A DNA stretch of 64,000 bases. Origin: BQWY01 sp046351095 (GTDB taxonomy: Bacteria; Nitrospirota; Nitrospiria; Nitrospirales; Nitrospiraceae). Of the stretch, positions 27,740 through 36,600 are shown in pieces (position 1 is the stretch's first letter; every line of letters begins with the position of its first letter). Below the pieces are notes generated by a model. It was not told the DNA's origin, did not search any database, and saw only the letters and a program-made list of their open reading frames with translations. The stretch is from contig JAXLZC010000001.1 in the NCBI GenBank assembly GCA_046351095.1, positions 372,001 through 436,000 on the forward strand. The letters run 5' to 3'. Both the position numbers and the translations under genes were made by a program.

Positions 27740-27967
27740 ATGCCGATCTTCGAATATCGCTGTGGACACTGTAACCATCGCTTTGAGGTCATCATTCGCG
27801 GTGACGAAACGCCGGCTTGTCCGAGCTGCAAAGGCGAACGTCTGGAAAAATTGATTTCCGGCTTTGCCGTCGGTGCAACCGGATGGACGCCGCCCTCCGG
27901 CGGTGGCGGTGGAAGTTGCGGCAGCTGCGGTGACCCGCGCGGTCCCGGCGCCTGTTCCATGAATTGA
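27740..27967 (+). CDS. FmdB/CxxC-type zinc ribbon protein
   Basis: A 75-residue regulatory-type zinc ribbon: MPIFEYRCGHCNHRFEVI, then ACPSCKGERLEKLISGF, giving two CxxC knuckles, and a Gly-rich tail with CGSCG. FmdB-family proteins are small and their role is poorly known. The ATG at 27740 fits the family start and follows GGGGAG. A good promoter precedes it, and two hypothetical genes follow on the same strand. Confidence 0.85.
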   Translation: MPIFEYRCGHCNHRFEVIIRGDETPACPSCKGERLEKLISGFAVGATGWTPPSGGGGGSCGSCGDPRGPGACSMN

Positions 27968-27986
27968 CGCCGAGGATCTTTGTACC

Positions 27987-28346
27987 ATGTCTTCTCCGAC
28001 GATCCATCCTGACGAAACGTTTCAGCGCGCGATCCATACGTTGGGCCAAGCCGATCCGCTGATCAAATTACTCCAACAGGTAAGGCTCGGCCGTATGAAA
28101 CCGTCCGATGCCGGCTTACGCGTGATCACGGAGGGATGGTTGGCGACCTACTGTGAGGTGGTGATGCGCCCAGGCCTGACCGCCGAGCACCTCCGACGGC
28201 TCGATCCTACGCCGCGCGTGGATGTCCTCATTGAGACCGGTGTGCTCACGGCGGATCAGGCAGCCTGGACCGCACTGAAGACCGCGTTTGCGCAGGCTGT
28301 CGCACAGGCCGACGGCGCTGCATCCGCCCTGTCGTCCGCTTCCTGA
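27987..28346 (+). CDS. Hypothetical protein
   Basis: A 119-residue soluble, mostly helical protein (LIKLLQQVRLGRMKPSDAGL; LTADQAAWTALKTAFAQAVA). It lies 19 bp after the FmdB-like gene and its stop (TGA) shares one base with the start of the next gene (TGATG), so the three are probably co-transcribed. No family recognised. Confidence 0.6.
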   Translation: MSSPTIHPDETFQRAIHTLGQADPLIKLLQQVRLGRMKPSDAGLRVITEGWLATYCEVVMRPGLTAEHLRRLDPTPRVDVLIETGVLTADQAAWTALKTAFAQAVAQADGAASALSSAS

Positions 28347-29029
28347 TGTCTCCGATATCAGCGGCCATTGCCAGCCTCGTTCTTGTCCTCAGCGCATTCG
28401 GTTCCCCCCTCTATGCTGCGGATGTGGCATCGAGTCGACCATTGCGCCATCTGTCCTTGCGAGAAATCCGCACGATCGTTCCGAACGATACGCGGCTATT
28501 GCTGGATGCCGCGGCGATGGAAGCCTTTCTTCGCGAGCTCGAAGGGGCTCCGCCGGACTGGGCCACGGTGTATGGCGGCGGGCATCACGACCCCGGGCAC
28601 GACGACCGTCTCTTTCAATTGAATCGTGATCGCGATGCGGCACGCGCGGGAAAACTCCCGTGGAAAGAGCGGCTCACATTCGCCTGGGAAGGGAACCTGA
28701 GCGGGTTCGAGCCGAAGACCGGCGGATTCAGCGTGGGACTTGGACCGATCTTGACGCCGACTCGTTGGGGCCTGGTCCGGTTTAAGCCAGAAGACCTGCC
28801 GGGCAATCTCGAAGCGATTCCCGATCCGCAATTACGAAACACGCTCCGGCGGCGTGTCGAGCGCGGTGAACCAGTGCCGATCACCGTGGTCGTGACCGGA
28901 CACCTCATTGACGGCGAAGCGGTCGTCTACGACTTCAGCCACGATCACGAAGGCCTCGGCCTCCTCATGCCGCTCGTCACCGTCGAACGATTGGACTTTG
29001 TGTTGGTCAGCGAGCGCCGAGAGAGATAG
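28346..29029 (+). CDS. Exported hypothetical protein
   Basis: A 227-residue protein with a Sec signal peptide (AAIASLVLVLSAFGSPLYAA, cleavage near AYA/AA). The mature region has HHDPGHDDRLFQLNRDRDAA, which is His/Asp-rich, and a C-terminal beta part (ITVVVTGHLIDGEAVVYDFS). It overlaps the stop of the preceding gene by one base, so translation is probably coupled. Periplasmic or outer-membrane location is expected; no family recognised. Confidence 0.65.
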   Translation: MSPISAAIASLVLVLSAFGSPLYAADVASSRPLRHLSLREIRTIVPNDTRLLLDAAAMEAFLRELEGAPPDWATVYGGGHHDPGHDDRLFQLNRDRDAARAGKLPWKERLTFAWEGNLSGFEPKTGGFSVGLGPILTPTRWGLVRFKPEDLPGNLEAIPDPQLRNTLRRRVERGEPVPITVVVTGHLIDGEAVVYDFSHDHEGLGLLMPLVTVERLDFVLVSERRER

Positions 29030-29076
29030 TAGGAAGCGAAGGTGCAAGTCTGATGGCTGGAGGTCAAACAACTGTC

Positions 29077-29105
29077 TTGCTATCGTGACCAGATGTGACT
29101 ATAAT
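29077..29105 (+). promoter_or_regulatory. Sigma70-type promoter of the toxin-antitoxin pair
   Basis: TTGCTA (29077-29082), 17-base spacer, TATAAT (29100-29105). The predicted start of transcription falls at about the ATG of the antitoxin (29113), so its mRNA would be leaderless. This also rules out the in-frame GTG at 29095, which would lie inside the promoter. Confidence 0.6.
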
Positions 29106-29112
29106 TGACTAT

Positions 29113-29376
29113 ATGAAGGGCGTTCAAATTGCTGAGCTGAAAAGTAAATTGAGCCAACATCTCCGATTGGTGCGGGAGGGCGGAACTGTGACCGTCTTAG
29201 ATCGCACTACGCCGATCGCCAAAATCGTCCCATATCAGGGTCAGACTCCCCAGCTTCAGGTACGTAAGCCACTCCCTGGCGTTCCAACCTTACGCGATAT
29301 TCGTCTGCCTCCTCCGCTTCGCTTGGAATGTGATGTCGTCGAGTTGTTGCTCGACGAACGTCGGAGCGATCGGTGA
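29113..29376 (+). CDS. Phd/YefM-type antitoxin
   Basis: An 87-residue antitoxin of the Phd/YefM fold: MKGVQIAELKSKLSQHLRLV, EGGTVTVLDRTTPIAKIVPY. It should neutralise the PIN toxin encoded next and bind its own promoter. The start is the ATG at 29113; a good sigma70 promoter ends 7 bases before, so the message appears leaderless. Its stop overlaps the toxin start by four bases (GTGA). Confidence 0.85.
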   Translation: MKGVQIAELKSKLSQHLRLVREGGTVTVLDRTTPIAKIVPYQGQTPQLQVRKPLPGVPTLRDIRLPPPLRLECDVVELLLDERRSDR

Positions 29377-29792
29377 TCACATACCTCGACTCCTCGGTCA
29401 TTCTTCGTATCGTCTTGGGCCAACCGAAAGTTCTGAAGGATTGGCGGACAATCTCTCGTGCCGTCGCGTCCGCACTCGTTGAGGTTGAGTGTTTGCGGAC
29501 GCTGGATCGCCTTCGCTTGCAGGAGCGAATCAGCGACGAAGAGCTGTCCATTCGGCGGGAGAGTGTGTACCGCTTTCTTGAATCCATTGAGCTCGTAGAG
29601 ATTAGCCGCGCGATTCTCCTACGGGCAGGCAATCCGTTGGGAACTCCACTCGGAACGCTGGACGCCATCCATCTTGTGACTGCGTTGCAGTGGAAAGAGC
29701 AGGTGGGGCTGGATCTCGTGCTCGCCACACACGACGACGCACTAGCCTTAGCAGCCCGAAGTCATGGGCTCAAGACCGTGGGAGCAGCATGA
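29373..29792 (+). CDS. VapC-like PIN-domain toxin
   Basis: A 139-residue PIN-domain endoribonuclease: Asp6 in MITYLDSSVILR, Glu in SALVEVECLRT, Asp97 in LGTLDAIHLVTAL and Asp in ATHDDALALAA provide the acidic metal site. Such toxins cleave tRNA or rRNA. It overlaps the Phd-like antitoxin by four bases and starts with GTG. Pairing PIN with a Phd antitoxin is a common type II arrangement. Confidence 0.88.
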   Translation: MITYLDSSVILRIVLGQPKVLKDWRTISRAVASALVEVECLRTLDRLRLQERISDEELSIRRESVYRFLESIELVEISRAILLRAGNPLGTPLGTLDAIHLVTALQWKEQVGLDLVLATHDDALALAARSHGLKTVGAA

Positions 29793-29814
29793 TGTGCAGC
29801 GGAAGGACGGCGAA

Positions 29815-30762
29815 CTAGTAAGCGTCGTGGGCGCAACGAAAGCCGGTGCCGCTCGGGCGGCTGTCCATAAGGCCCCAGTCGCGGTCGGCGCCACGCAAGC
29901 TCTTGAACGGCTTGAGCCACGAGCCGCCGCGCATCGCCTTCACCGCGCCGCGTGTGGATCCAGGAGGATCGTGTAAGGGCGCGCTGCGATAATAATTCGG
30001 ATCGTGCCAGTCGGCGACCCACTCGGCGACGTTCCCCGCGAGGTCGTGAATGCCGTAGGGACTGACCCCATCAGGAAAACTGCCGACCGGCATCGTTAAT
30101 ACTTCTCCGCGAATGCCTTTCTCGCGCGCAATTCGCGCACCGTCCCCCGTGATCCAGAACGCCTCCCATTCGGCGCCGCTGTCGAAGTGCAGTGTACGTT
30201 CGGCCCAATAGCTCGCACTGTTGGCCTTCATACGATCCCATTCGTCGCCCCAGGGATAGATGCGGCCGTTCGGTCCACGCGCCGCCTTTTCCCACTCCGC
30301 TTCGGTCGGCAGTCGTGCGCCGCGCCAGCGACAAAAGGCGACGGCATCCTCCCAACTCACGTTCACGACTGGGTGACGCGCGATGGCGACGATCGCATGC
30401 CAATCGGTCCAGAGCGTCGCCTGCGGCCTGGTGTTTTCGGGAATGCGGTGGCCGGTTTCGTGGACGAAGCGGGCGTAGGCTTCGTTGGTTACTTCGAAAC
30501 GATCGAGACGGAAGCTGCTTAGCCAGACTCGACGCAACGGCGCTTCGTCGGGGAAGCCGTCGCTTCCGATCGGACTACCCATCAGGAATTCGCCGGCCGG
30601 TACCGTGACCATATCGACGGATGATGTCGAGAGGTCCGTTGCCGAGACTGGAGACAATACGAGTGCGGATACGACGAGCGTGACGCTGAGACGCAGGCAG
30701 GCCGCGACGCGGCGCGTCATCGAGCCGACGCGCCACGACCGACTGTGCACGGAGAGGCTCAC
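29815..30762 (-). CDS. SUMF1-fold (FGE-sulfatase family) exported protein
   Basis: A 315-residue protein with a signal peptide (LRLSVTLVVSALVLSP) and the formylglycine-generating-enzyme fold: VTVPAGEFLMGS, RLDRFEVTNEAYARFV, GARLPTEAEWEKAARG and DLAGNVAEWVADW. The redox Cys pair of true FGE is missing: the region reads RGGSWLKPFKSLRGADRDWG, with Cys only in the C-terminal GFRCA. It is therefore probably a structural or substrate-binding SUMF1 relative, not an enzyme that makes formylglycine. Its start overlaps the stop of the upstream heme-oxygenase-like gene (ATGA), so they are one operon. Met15 at 30720 is an alternative start. Confidence 0.88.
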   Translation of the reverse strand: MSLSVHSRSWRVGSMTRRVAACLRLSVTLVVSALVLSPVSATDLSTSSVDMVTVPAGEFLMGSPIGSDGFPDEAPLRRVWLSSFRLDRFEVTNEAYARFVHETGHRIPENTRPQATLWTDWHAIVAIARHPVVNVSWEDAVAFCRWRGARLPTEAEWEKAARGPNGRIYPWGDEWDRMKANSASYWAERTLHFDSGAEWEAFWITGDGARIAREKGIRGEVLTMPVGSFPDGVSPYGIHDLAGNVAEWVADWHDPNYYRSAPLHDPPGSTRGAVKAMRGGSWLKPFKSLRGADRDWGLMDSRPSGTGFRCAHDAY

Positions 30763-31589
30763 GGACGGCGCAAGCCGCAGGCCTTTACGATGGCATCGCG
30801 GTAGGCGATCCAGAGGCGGAGCGAGCGACGGAGCGCGTCAAGAACGGCCTGTCGTTGGGTCGCCGTCGTGGCGTGTGTGACGACCATGTTGTACGCGTCG
30901 TGCCGATGTCCGGCTTCCACCGTTTGGTGCGCGCGGATCAGATCCATGGCGGACCGTGCGATGCCGTGGTGTTGGATCAACGGATGGGCTGAGACGTAGG
31001 CCTCAATGTCGGTCGTCGGTTTGGCCTCAGCGCCGCCGAGGATTTCCTTCCGATCCTTGATGCTACCTTCGACGAAGATTGCCATTGTGGCGGCGCCGAT
31101 GACCCATTCGCGGCTGGCCGTCGCCTTATCCAACCAGGCGCGATAGGCCGCGGCGGCGGGCATGAGTTTCGTCCGCTCGAACGATTCGCGCGAAAAACCA
31201 AGCCCGGCCATCATTTCGTGAAAGAGATCGGGGTGTGAACGGCCGAACGAGAGGCCGCCGGTATCTTCCTCGTAAATATTCCCCGCCAACATCCGCCGTA
31301 CATCCGGCGGCGGATTCTGCCCATGCACGCGCGCGAGCAGCACCGGGAAATCGCGTACGTAGACTTTGTATTCCTGCTGATAGTGGAGTTGCAGCTGGTC
31401 CTTCGTGATGCCGGGCCCCATGAGCACAGGCCAGGCCCAGTGGTGTTTCTGGTCCATGATGGCCAGAATGCGCTCCTGAAACTCTGCGGCGGAGAGTGCC
31501 TTCGCGCGCGAGGCGGTTCGCGTTGGCGACGTGGTACGTGAGCGTGACTTTGTGCGTGCGGCGCGTGTCGTGGTCTGTCTTGCTTTCAC
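30759..31589 (-). CDS. TenA/PqqC-like heme-oxygenase-fold, possibly diiron enzyme
   Basis: A 276-residue protein with a basic, Ser/Thr/Arg-rich N-terminal 30 residues and a helical heme-oxygenase-like domain. Candidate metal ligands are Glu107/Glu108 and His119 in NIYEEDTGGLSFGRSHPDLF, Glu174 in AIFVEGSIKD and the pattern H221-x3-E225-x2-H228 in HQTVEAGHRHD, close to the H-x3-D-x2-H of HDO diiron oxidases such as SznF and CADD. The substrate is unknown. CADD-type pABA synthesis is one possibility. The GTG at 31589 follows AGGAGG with eight bases spacing. It is in one operon with the SUMF1-fold protein. Confidence 0.75.
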   Translation of the reverse strand: MKARQTTTRAARTKSRSRTTSPTRTASRAKALSAAEFQERILAIMDQKHHWAWPVLMGPGITKDQLQLHYQQEYKVYVRDFPVLLARVHGQNPPPDVRRMLAGNIYEEDTGGLSFGRSHPDLFHEMMAGLGFSRESFERTKLMPAAAAYRAWLDKATASREWVIGAATMAIFVEGSIKDRKEILGGAEAKPTTDIEAYVSAHPLIQHHGIARSAMDLIRAHQTVEAGHRHDAYNMVVTHATTATQRQAVLDALRRSLRLWIAYRDAIVKACGLRRP

Positions 31590-31638
31590 GGACGGTGCCT
31601 CCTAAGATTTGCCGTTCGACGGAAAGGACCGACTGCAG

Positions 31639-31923
31639 ATGACTCCTGTGACGATGCAAAACCCGGAGGAGATCCTCCAGTTTCTGGCTGACGTGTCGTT
31701 GAAAGGCAACGGCTTCACGACCGATTGTTTGTTGGACTATGTCTTGGAGGAAGGCTTCACGGAGCCGATCTTCCTCACGACCAGCGGAGAAGATCCCGAT
31801 GCCTTCTATAAAGGCCAGGGCTTGGCCTGGGCGGTGTACCAAATCCGTGAGTGGAAACGTGTCCTGACCGTGTCCGGAGGACCCGGGCAAATGCGCCGTG
31901 TCCAGATCCGAGAAACTCCGTAG
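31639..31923 (+). CDS. Hypothetical protein
   Basis: A 94-residue soluble protein (MQNPEEILQFLADVSLKGNG; FTTDCLLDYVLEEGFTEPIF). It is divergent from the heme-oxygenase-like gene with only about 49 bp between starts. The ATG at 31639 follows AAAGGA at 11-base distance; a TTG at 31609 is the longer alternative. No family recognised. Confidence 0.5.
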   Translation: MTPVTMQNPEEILQFLADVSLKGNGFTTDCLLDYVLEEGFTEPIFLTTSGEDPDAFYKGQGLAWAVYQIREWKRVLTVSGGPGQMRRVQIRETP

Positions 31924-32080
31924 GGCCGCCCAACTCAGTACGGTTCCTCATCGGGAGTTCACTGAGTGTAGTCAGAAGCCCGCAGGGATGCAAACGATTC
32001 CGTGCGAATTGCCCGAGGCGCGAGGCCTGGGTCATGTGGGGCGTGGTGCCGGATAGAAACGGGGTGCGACCAGGGTGGCG

Positions 32081-32533
32081 CTATTGCCACCAGCCGCCGA
32101 GCAGGACGTTTTCTTCGAAGTAGAGGTAGCGGTGTTTGACGGTCGAGGTATTGATCCAGTCCTCGTAGATCCACTCTTCCCGGCGTAGCCCATCCTGGGT
32201 GTAGGTCACTTTCATCGTATAGGGCGATCCCCAGGCCTTGAGCACTTGCTCGCGGGTCATCCCAGCCATCACCCGTTTTTCCGCAATGTGTTTTTCGAAC
32301 GTCGGGTCGGACAGCTGCGGATAAAAACGCCACCACAACATAAAGCCGAAGAAGAGCACGAACCCCGCGTACAGGGCTTTTCGCACCCACGGACGGCACA
32401 GATAGGGGAGCGAGGCATCGGATGCCGGCGCAGTGGGGCGCGGCTCCACCGGGCTCGGCGGGGCGGAGGTCGTGTCGCCGGTTTGGACGGGGGACAGGCT
32501 GAGCGGATCGATCGGCTGCGCGGGAGAATTCAT
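32081..32533 (-). CDS. Membrane-anchored BamE-like domain protein
   Basis: A 150-residue protein with a Pro/Ser/Thr-rich N-terminal tail, one membrane segment (ALYAGFVLFFGFMLWWRF, about residues 53-70) and a C-terminal small domain of the BamE/SmpA kind (KRVMAGMTREQVLKAWGSPY, then EWIYEDW). The orientation of the C-terminal domain is probably periplasmic. The N-terminal tail is unusual in length for such proteins. It lies 81 bp downstream of another exported gene with a related motif. Confidence 0.6.
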   Translation of the reverse strand: MNSPAQPIDPLSLSPVQTGDTTSAPPSPVEPRPTAPASDASLPYLCRPWVRKALYAGFVLFFGFMLWWRFYPQLSDPTFEKHIAEKRVMAGMTREQVLKAWGSPYTMKVTYTQDGLRREEWIYEDWINTSTVKHRYLYFEENVLLGGWWQ

Positions 32534-32614
32534 AGGCGCATCGTAGCCAAGCGACGTTCACGGGGTCAAGGTACCGCTCGGCCTACGCACGTGTGTGACC
32601 GCGGGCCGCACTCG

Positions 32615-33421
32615 TTATTCGGCGTACTGGGGGAGCGGGACTTTTCGCGGGCCTGGCGGAGCGGGCGGCGGCAGTTCGGCAAATTCGCGGGAGAAGGGGT
32701 TCATGGTCGGCTCGTGCGTGGTGCGTAGGCGCTGCTTGGTCAATTGCAGGCTTTGTGCGCCGATTTCCAGGCGGTCGATGCGCGTGTCGACCGTCAACGT
32801 CGGCGGCAAGCCTTGTAGCGAGAACAGTTGGTACGCCAATGTCCAGTCGAGACGGTCTTTATTTTGTTCGCGCACGATGAACTGCGCCTGCTTCGATTGT
32901 TCGCCTTTGAAGAGCAGCACCCAAATGTTCGAGCGGAAGGTCGGAGCCGCTGGGTCACGCGGCGGATTCAGCTCCGGCACCAGTGTCGCGAGTTTGCCGA
33001 TGGGCGCGGGCGGAGTGAACTCCACGTCGACCAGTCGCACGTACAGCGGCGGCTCTTCCGAGTGGTCGGAGGGATCTTGGTGATAACTGAACGAATACCG
33101 CACGTCGATGCCGTCGCGCTTAAACGTGTAGACGTCTTCGCCGTTTTGCGCGGAGATCAGCTTTTTGTAATACCGTTCCCACTCGTCGTACGGATAGTAG
33201 GTAAAGACCCGCAAGGCTGACTTGCGGTCACGCACCGCCTGTGGTTGGCCGAGTTTGGCGTGTAGTTCAGCCTGGGTCAGCCCGAGGAAGCCGTCTTCAA
33301 AATAGGGAGCGGCATCGACCGACGGGGCAAGGGGAGCGACACAGGAAAGCAGACCTACGGCAAGGATGTGGGAAAGGCGGGCCGTCCAACGTTGAATCAC
33401 CGGCTGTCCTCCTTGCGGCAT
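32615..33421 (-). CDS. Exported protein with N-terminal BamE-like motif
   Basis: A 268-residue protein with a signal peptide (AVGLLSCVAPLAPSVDAAPY) followed directly by FLGLTQAELHAKLGQPQAVR, a BamE/SmpA-like start, and a beta-rich remainder with a Pro-rich end (ELPPPAPPGPRKVPLPQ). The Cys in LLSC could make it a lipoprotein, but the lipobox is poor. No enzyme motif. It may form an envelope module with the membrane protein encoded next. Confidence 0.6.
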   Translation of the reverse strand: MPQGGQPVIQRWTARLSHILAVGLLSCVAPLAPSVDAAPYFEDGFLGLTQAELHAKLGQPQAVRDRKSALRVFTYYPYDEWERYYKKLISAQNGEDVYTFKRDGIDVRYSFSYHQDPSDHSEEPPLYVRLVDVEFTPPAPIGKLATLVPELNPPRDPAAPTFRSNIWVLLFKGEQSKQAQFIVREQNKDRLDWTLAYQLFSLQGLPPTLTVDTRIDRLEIGAQSLQLTKQRLRTTHEPTMNPFSREFAELPPPAPPGPRKVPLPQYAE

Positions 33422-33535
33422 CGTACGAATCGCCTGTCGGTCAAGTCAAGAAAGTCGAGGCGATGGGTCAACGTGTTGTGATGAATGGCCGCGATGTGAA
33501 CTGCCTACGACCATCCGCAGATGGCCGCGCATTTC

Positions 33536-33564
33536 TTGCGCCCTCCGCGGCTTCTCGTTAAGAT
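33536..33564 (+). promoter_or_regulatory. Sigma70-type promoter of metH
   Basis: TTGCGC (33536-33541), 17-base spacer, TAAGAT (33559-33564); predicted transcription start near 33571, giving a leader of about 95 bases. I looked for a cobalamin (B12-box) or SAM/SAH riboswitch in this leader and saw none; only a weak CCAGC ... GCTGG hairpin is present. Confidence 0.5.
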
Positions 33565-33668
33565 CCACCCACGCGATATCGTCCGCTCGATGTAGCTCGG
33601 GCGGGCACTGTCGTCAGCTCCAGCTTCTCCTCGCTGGTTAGAGACCCGCTCACGATAAAGGATTCTCA

Positions 33669-36600
33669 ATGGCATCGATCGAATCGGTCTTGCGCGAACG
33701 GCTGCTCGTCTTGGACGGCGCGATGGGGACGATGATCCAGACCTATCGTCTGGACGAAGCGGCGTTTCGCGGTACACGGTTTCAGGGGTGGGCGAAGGAT
33801 CTCAAAGGCAACAACGACCTGCTGAATATCACGCGGCCGGATGTCATCGAAGCGATCCATCGGCAATACCTCGAAGCGGGCGCCGACATCGTCGAAACGA
33901 ATACGTTTAATTCGCAGTCGATCTCGCTGGCCGACTACGGCATGGAGTCGCTGGCCTACGAGCTGTCCAAGGCCGGGGCCGAATGCGCTCGCCGCGCCGT
34001 GCAGGCGGTGGAACGTGCGCAACCGGGACGAACGTGTTTCGTGGCCGGCGCGATTGGACCGACGACGAAGACCTCCTCGATTTCCACGGACGTAAACAAT
34101 CCCGCCGCGCGCGGCGCAACCTACGTCGAATTGGTCGAGGCTTATGCCGAGCAAGTGCGTGGGCTGCTCGACGGTGGCGTGGATGTGTTGTTGGTCGAAA
34201 CGATCTTCGACACGATGAATGCGAAGGCTGCGTTTTTCGCTATTGAACAGGTCTTCGCGGAACGCGGCCGTCGTGTGCCGATTATGGCGTCCGTCACGTT
34301 TATTCAGGCGGGCAGTAATCGCGGTGTCACGGGGCAGACGGTCGAAGGGTTTTGGAACAGTATCTCCCACGTGCCGCTGTTGAGCGTCGGCATGAATTGC
34401 GCCCTGGGCCCGCAAGAAATGCGGCCGCTGTTGGAAGAACTCGCCAAGATCGCGCCGATCTATATCAGCTCGCACCCGAATGCCGGCCTCCCGAATCCGC
34501 TGCTGCCGACGGGATTTCCCGAAACGCCGGACACGTTGGCGCCGCAGTTGCGCGAGTGGGCGCAGAACGGGTGGCTCAACATCATCGGCGGCTGTTGCGG
34601 CACGACGCCGGCGCATATCCAACGCATCGCCGAAGCGGTGAAAGGGCTGGCGCCGCGTACACCTGCGCCGGTGCCGCGTTACCTGCGGCTCAGCGGTTTG
34701 GAAGGTGTGACGATTCGTCCGGAGTCGAACTTCGTAAACATCGGCGAACGCACCAATGTGACCGGTTCGCCGAAGTTCGCCAAGTTGATTCTCGGCGGCC
34801 AATACGAAGAAGCGTTGGCCGTCGCGCGGCAACAGGTGGAAGGCGGCGCCCAGATCATCGACGTCAACATGGACGAGGGCATGTTGGATTCGGTGGCGGC
34901 GATGGAAAAGTTCCTGCGGCTCATCGCCTCCGAGCCGGATATTGCCCGCGTGCCGATCATGATCGACAGTTCCAAGTGGGAGGTGATCGAAACCGGCCTG
35001 CGGAATATTCAGGGCAAGGGCATCGTCAATTCGATCAGCCTCAAGGGCGGGGAGGCGGCGTTCCGCGAACAGGCGCGGCTGATCCGGCGGTACGGCGCGG
35101 CCATGGTGGTGATGGCGTTCGACGAGCAGGGCCAGGCCGATACGCTTGCGCGTCGCCAGGAAATTTGTGCGCGCGCTTACCGCATCCTGACCGAGTTGGA
35201 AGGAGTGCCGCCGGAAGACATCATCTTCGATCCAAACGTGCTGACCGTCGCCACGGGCATGGAGGAGCACAACAACTACGCCGTCGATTTTATCGACGCG
35301 ACGCGCTGGATCAAAACGAATCTCCCGCATTGCAAGGTGAGCGGCGGTATCAGCAATGTGTCGTTCAGCTTCCGCGGCAACAACGTCGTGCGCGAGGCGA
35401 TGCATGCGGCGTTTCTCTACCATGCGATCCGCGCCGGGCTGGACATGGGCATCGTCAATGCCGGGCAGTTGGCCGTCTACGAGGATATCCCGAAGGACTT
35501 GCTGACGGCGGTGGAAGACGTCTTGCTGAATCGTCGTCCCGATGCCACGGAGCGATTGGTGGCCTTCGCCGAGACCGTCAAGGCTAAGGACAAAAGTGCG
35601 GTGAAGGACGATGCCTGGCGACAGGAGCCTGTGGCCAAGCGCCTGTCGCATGCCCTGGTGAAAGGCATTACGGACTTTATCGAGCAGGACGTCGAAGAAG
35701 CGCGGAAGACCTTGGGGCGCCCGTTACTCGTCATCGAAGGGCCGCTGATGGACGGTATGAACGTCGTCGGTGATCTCTTCGGCGCAGGTAAGATGTTTTT
35801 GCCGCAAGTGGTGAAAAGCGCGCGTGTGATGAAAAAGGCCGTCGCGTATCTCCTGCCGTTTATGGAAGCCGAGAAGCAGGCGGGAGGCGCAAGTTCGCAA
35901 GGCACGGTCTTGCTCGCAACGGTCAAAGGAGACGTGCACGACATCGGGAAAAATATCGTCGGCGTCGTCCTCGCGTGTAACAACTATCGCGTGGTCGACC
36001 TCGGCGTGATGGTCTCGTGCGACAAGATTCTGGCGGCGGCCCGCGCCGAGCGGGCGGATGTCGTCGGCCTCAGTGGGTTGATCACCCCGTCGCTCGAAGA
36101 GATGGCGCACGTCGCGAAGGAAATGACCCGCGAGGGGTTCACCGTCCCGCTGCTGATCGGCGGCGCCACAACCAGCAAGGCGCACACGGCCGTGAAGATT
36201 GCGCCGAATTACAAAGAGACGGTGGTGCATGTGCTGGACGCGTCGCGCGCGGTCGGTGTGCTTGGCGCCTTGTTGAACCCGAAGGAGCGGGACACATTCC
36301 GTGCGCAGAATACGAAGGATCAAGACAGCATTCGTCAGGCGCACCGAGACCGAGGCGAACGAACGGTGCTGCCGCTGGCCCACGCGCGGTCGCGTGCGCT
36401 GGTGACCGACTGGGCTCGCGCCGATATTCCCGTTCCAGTGAAACTTGGTGTGCAAATCATCGATGATCAGCCGTTGGAGCAGGTAGTGCCATACATCGAC
36501 TGGACGCCGTTTTTCCATACGTGGGAACTGCGAGGGAAATATCCACACATCCTGAACGATCCGACGGTCGGGGCAAAGGCAGCGGAGGTTTTCAACGACG

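Noticed and set aside
27629..27988. Upstream part of the minus-strand hypothetical frame (27368-27988)
   Set aside because: It is antisense to the FmdB-like gene and its promoter, with low-complexity Thr/Ala/Gly sequence; the ATG at 27628 gives a normal small protein.
33571..33668. Possible cobalamin or SAH riboswitch in the metH leader
   Set aside because: No B12 box or conserved SAH riboswitch core; only one 5-bp hairpin.
33666..35651. 661-residue minus-strand frame opposite metH
   Set aside because: Arg/His-rich antisense shadow of metH with no family features.
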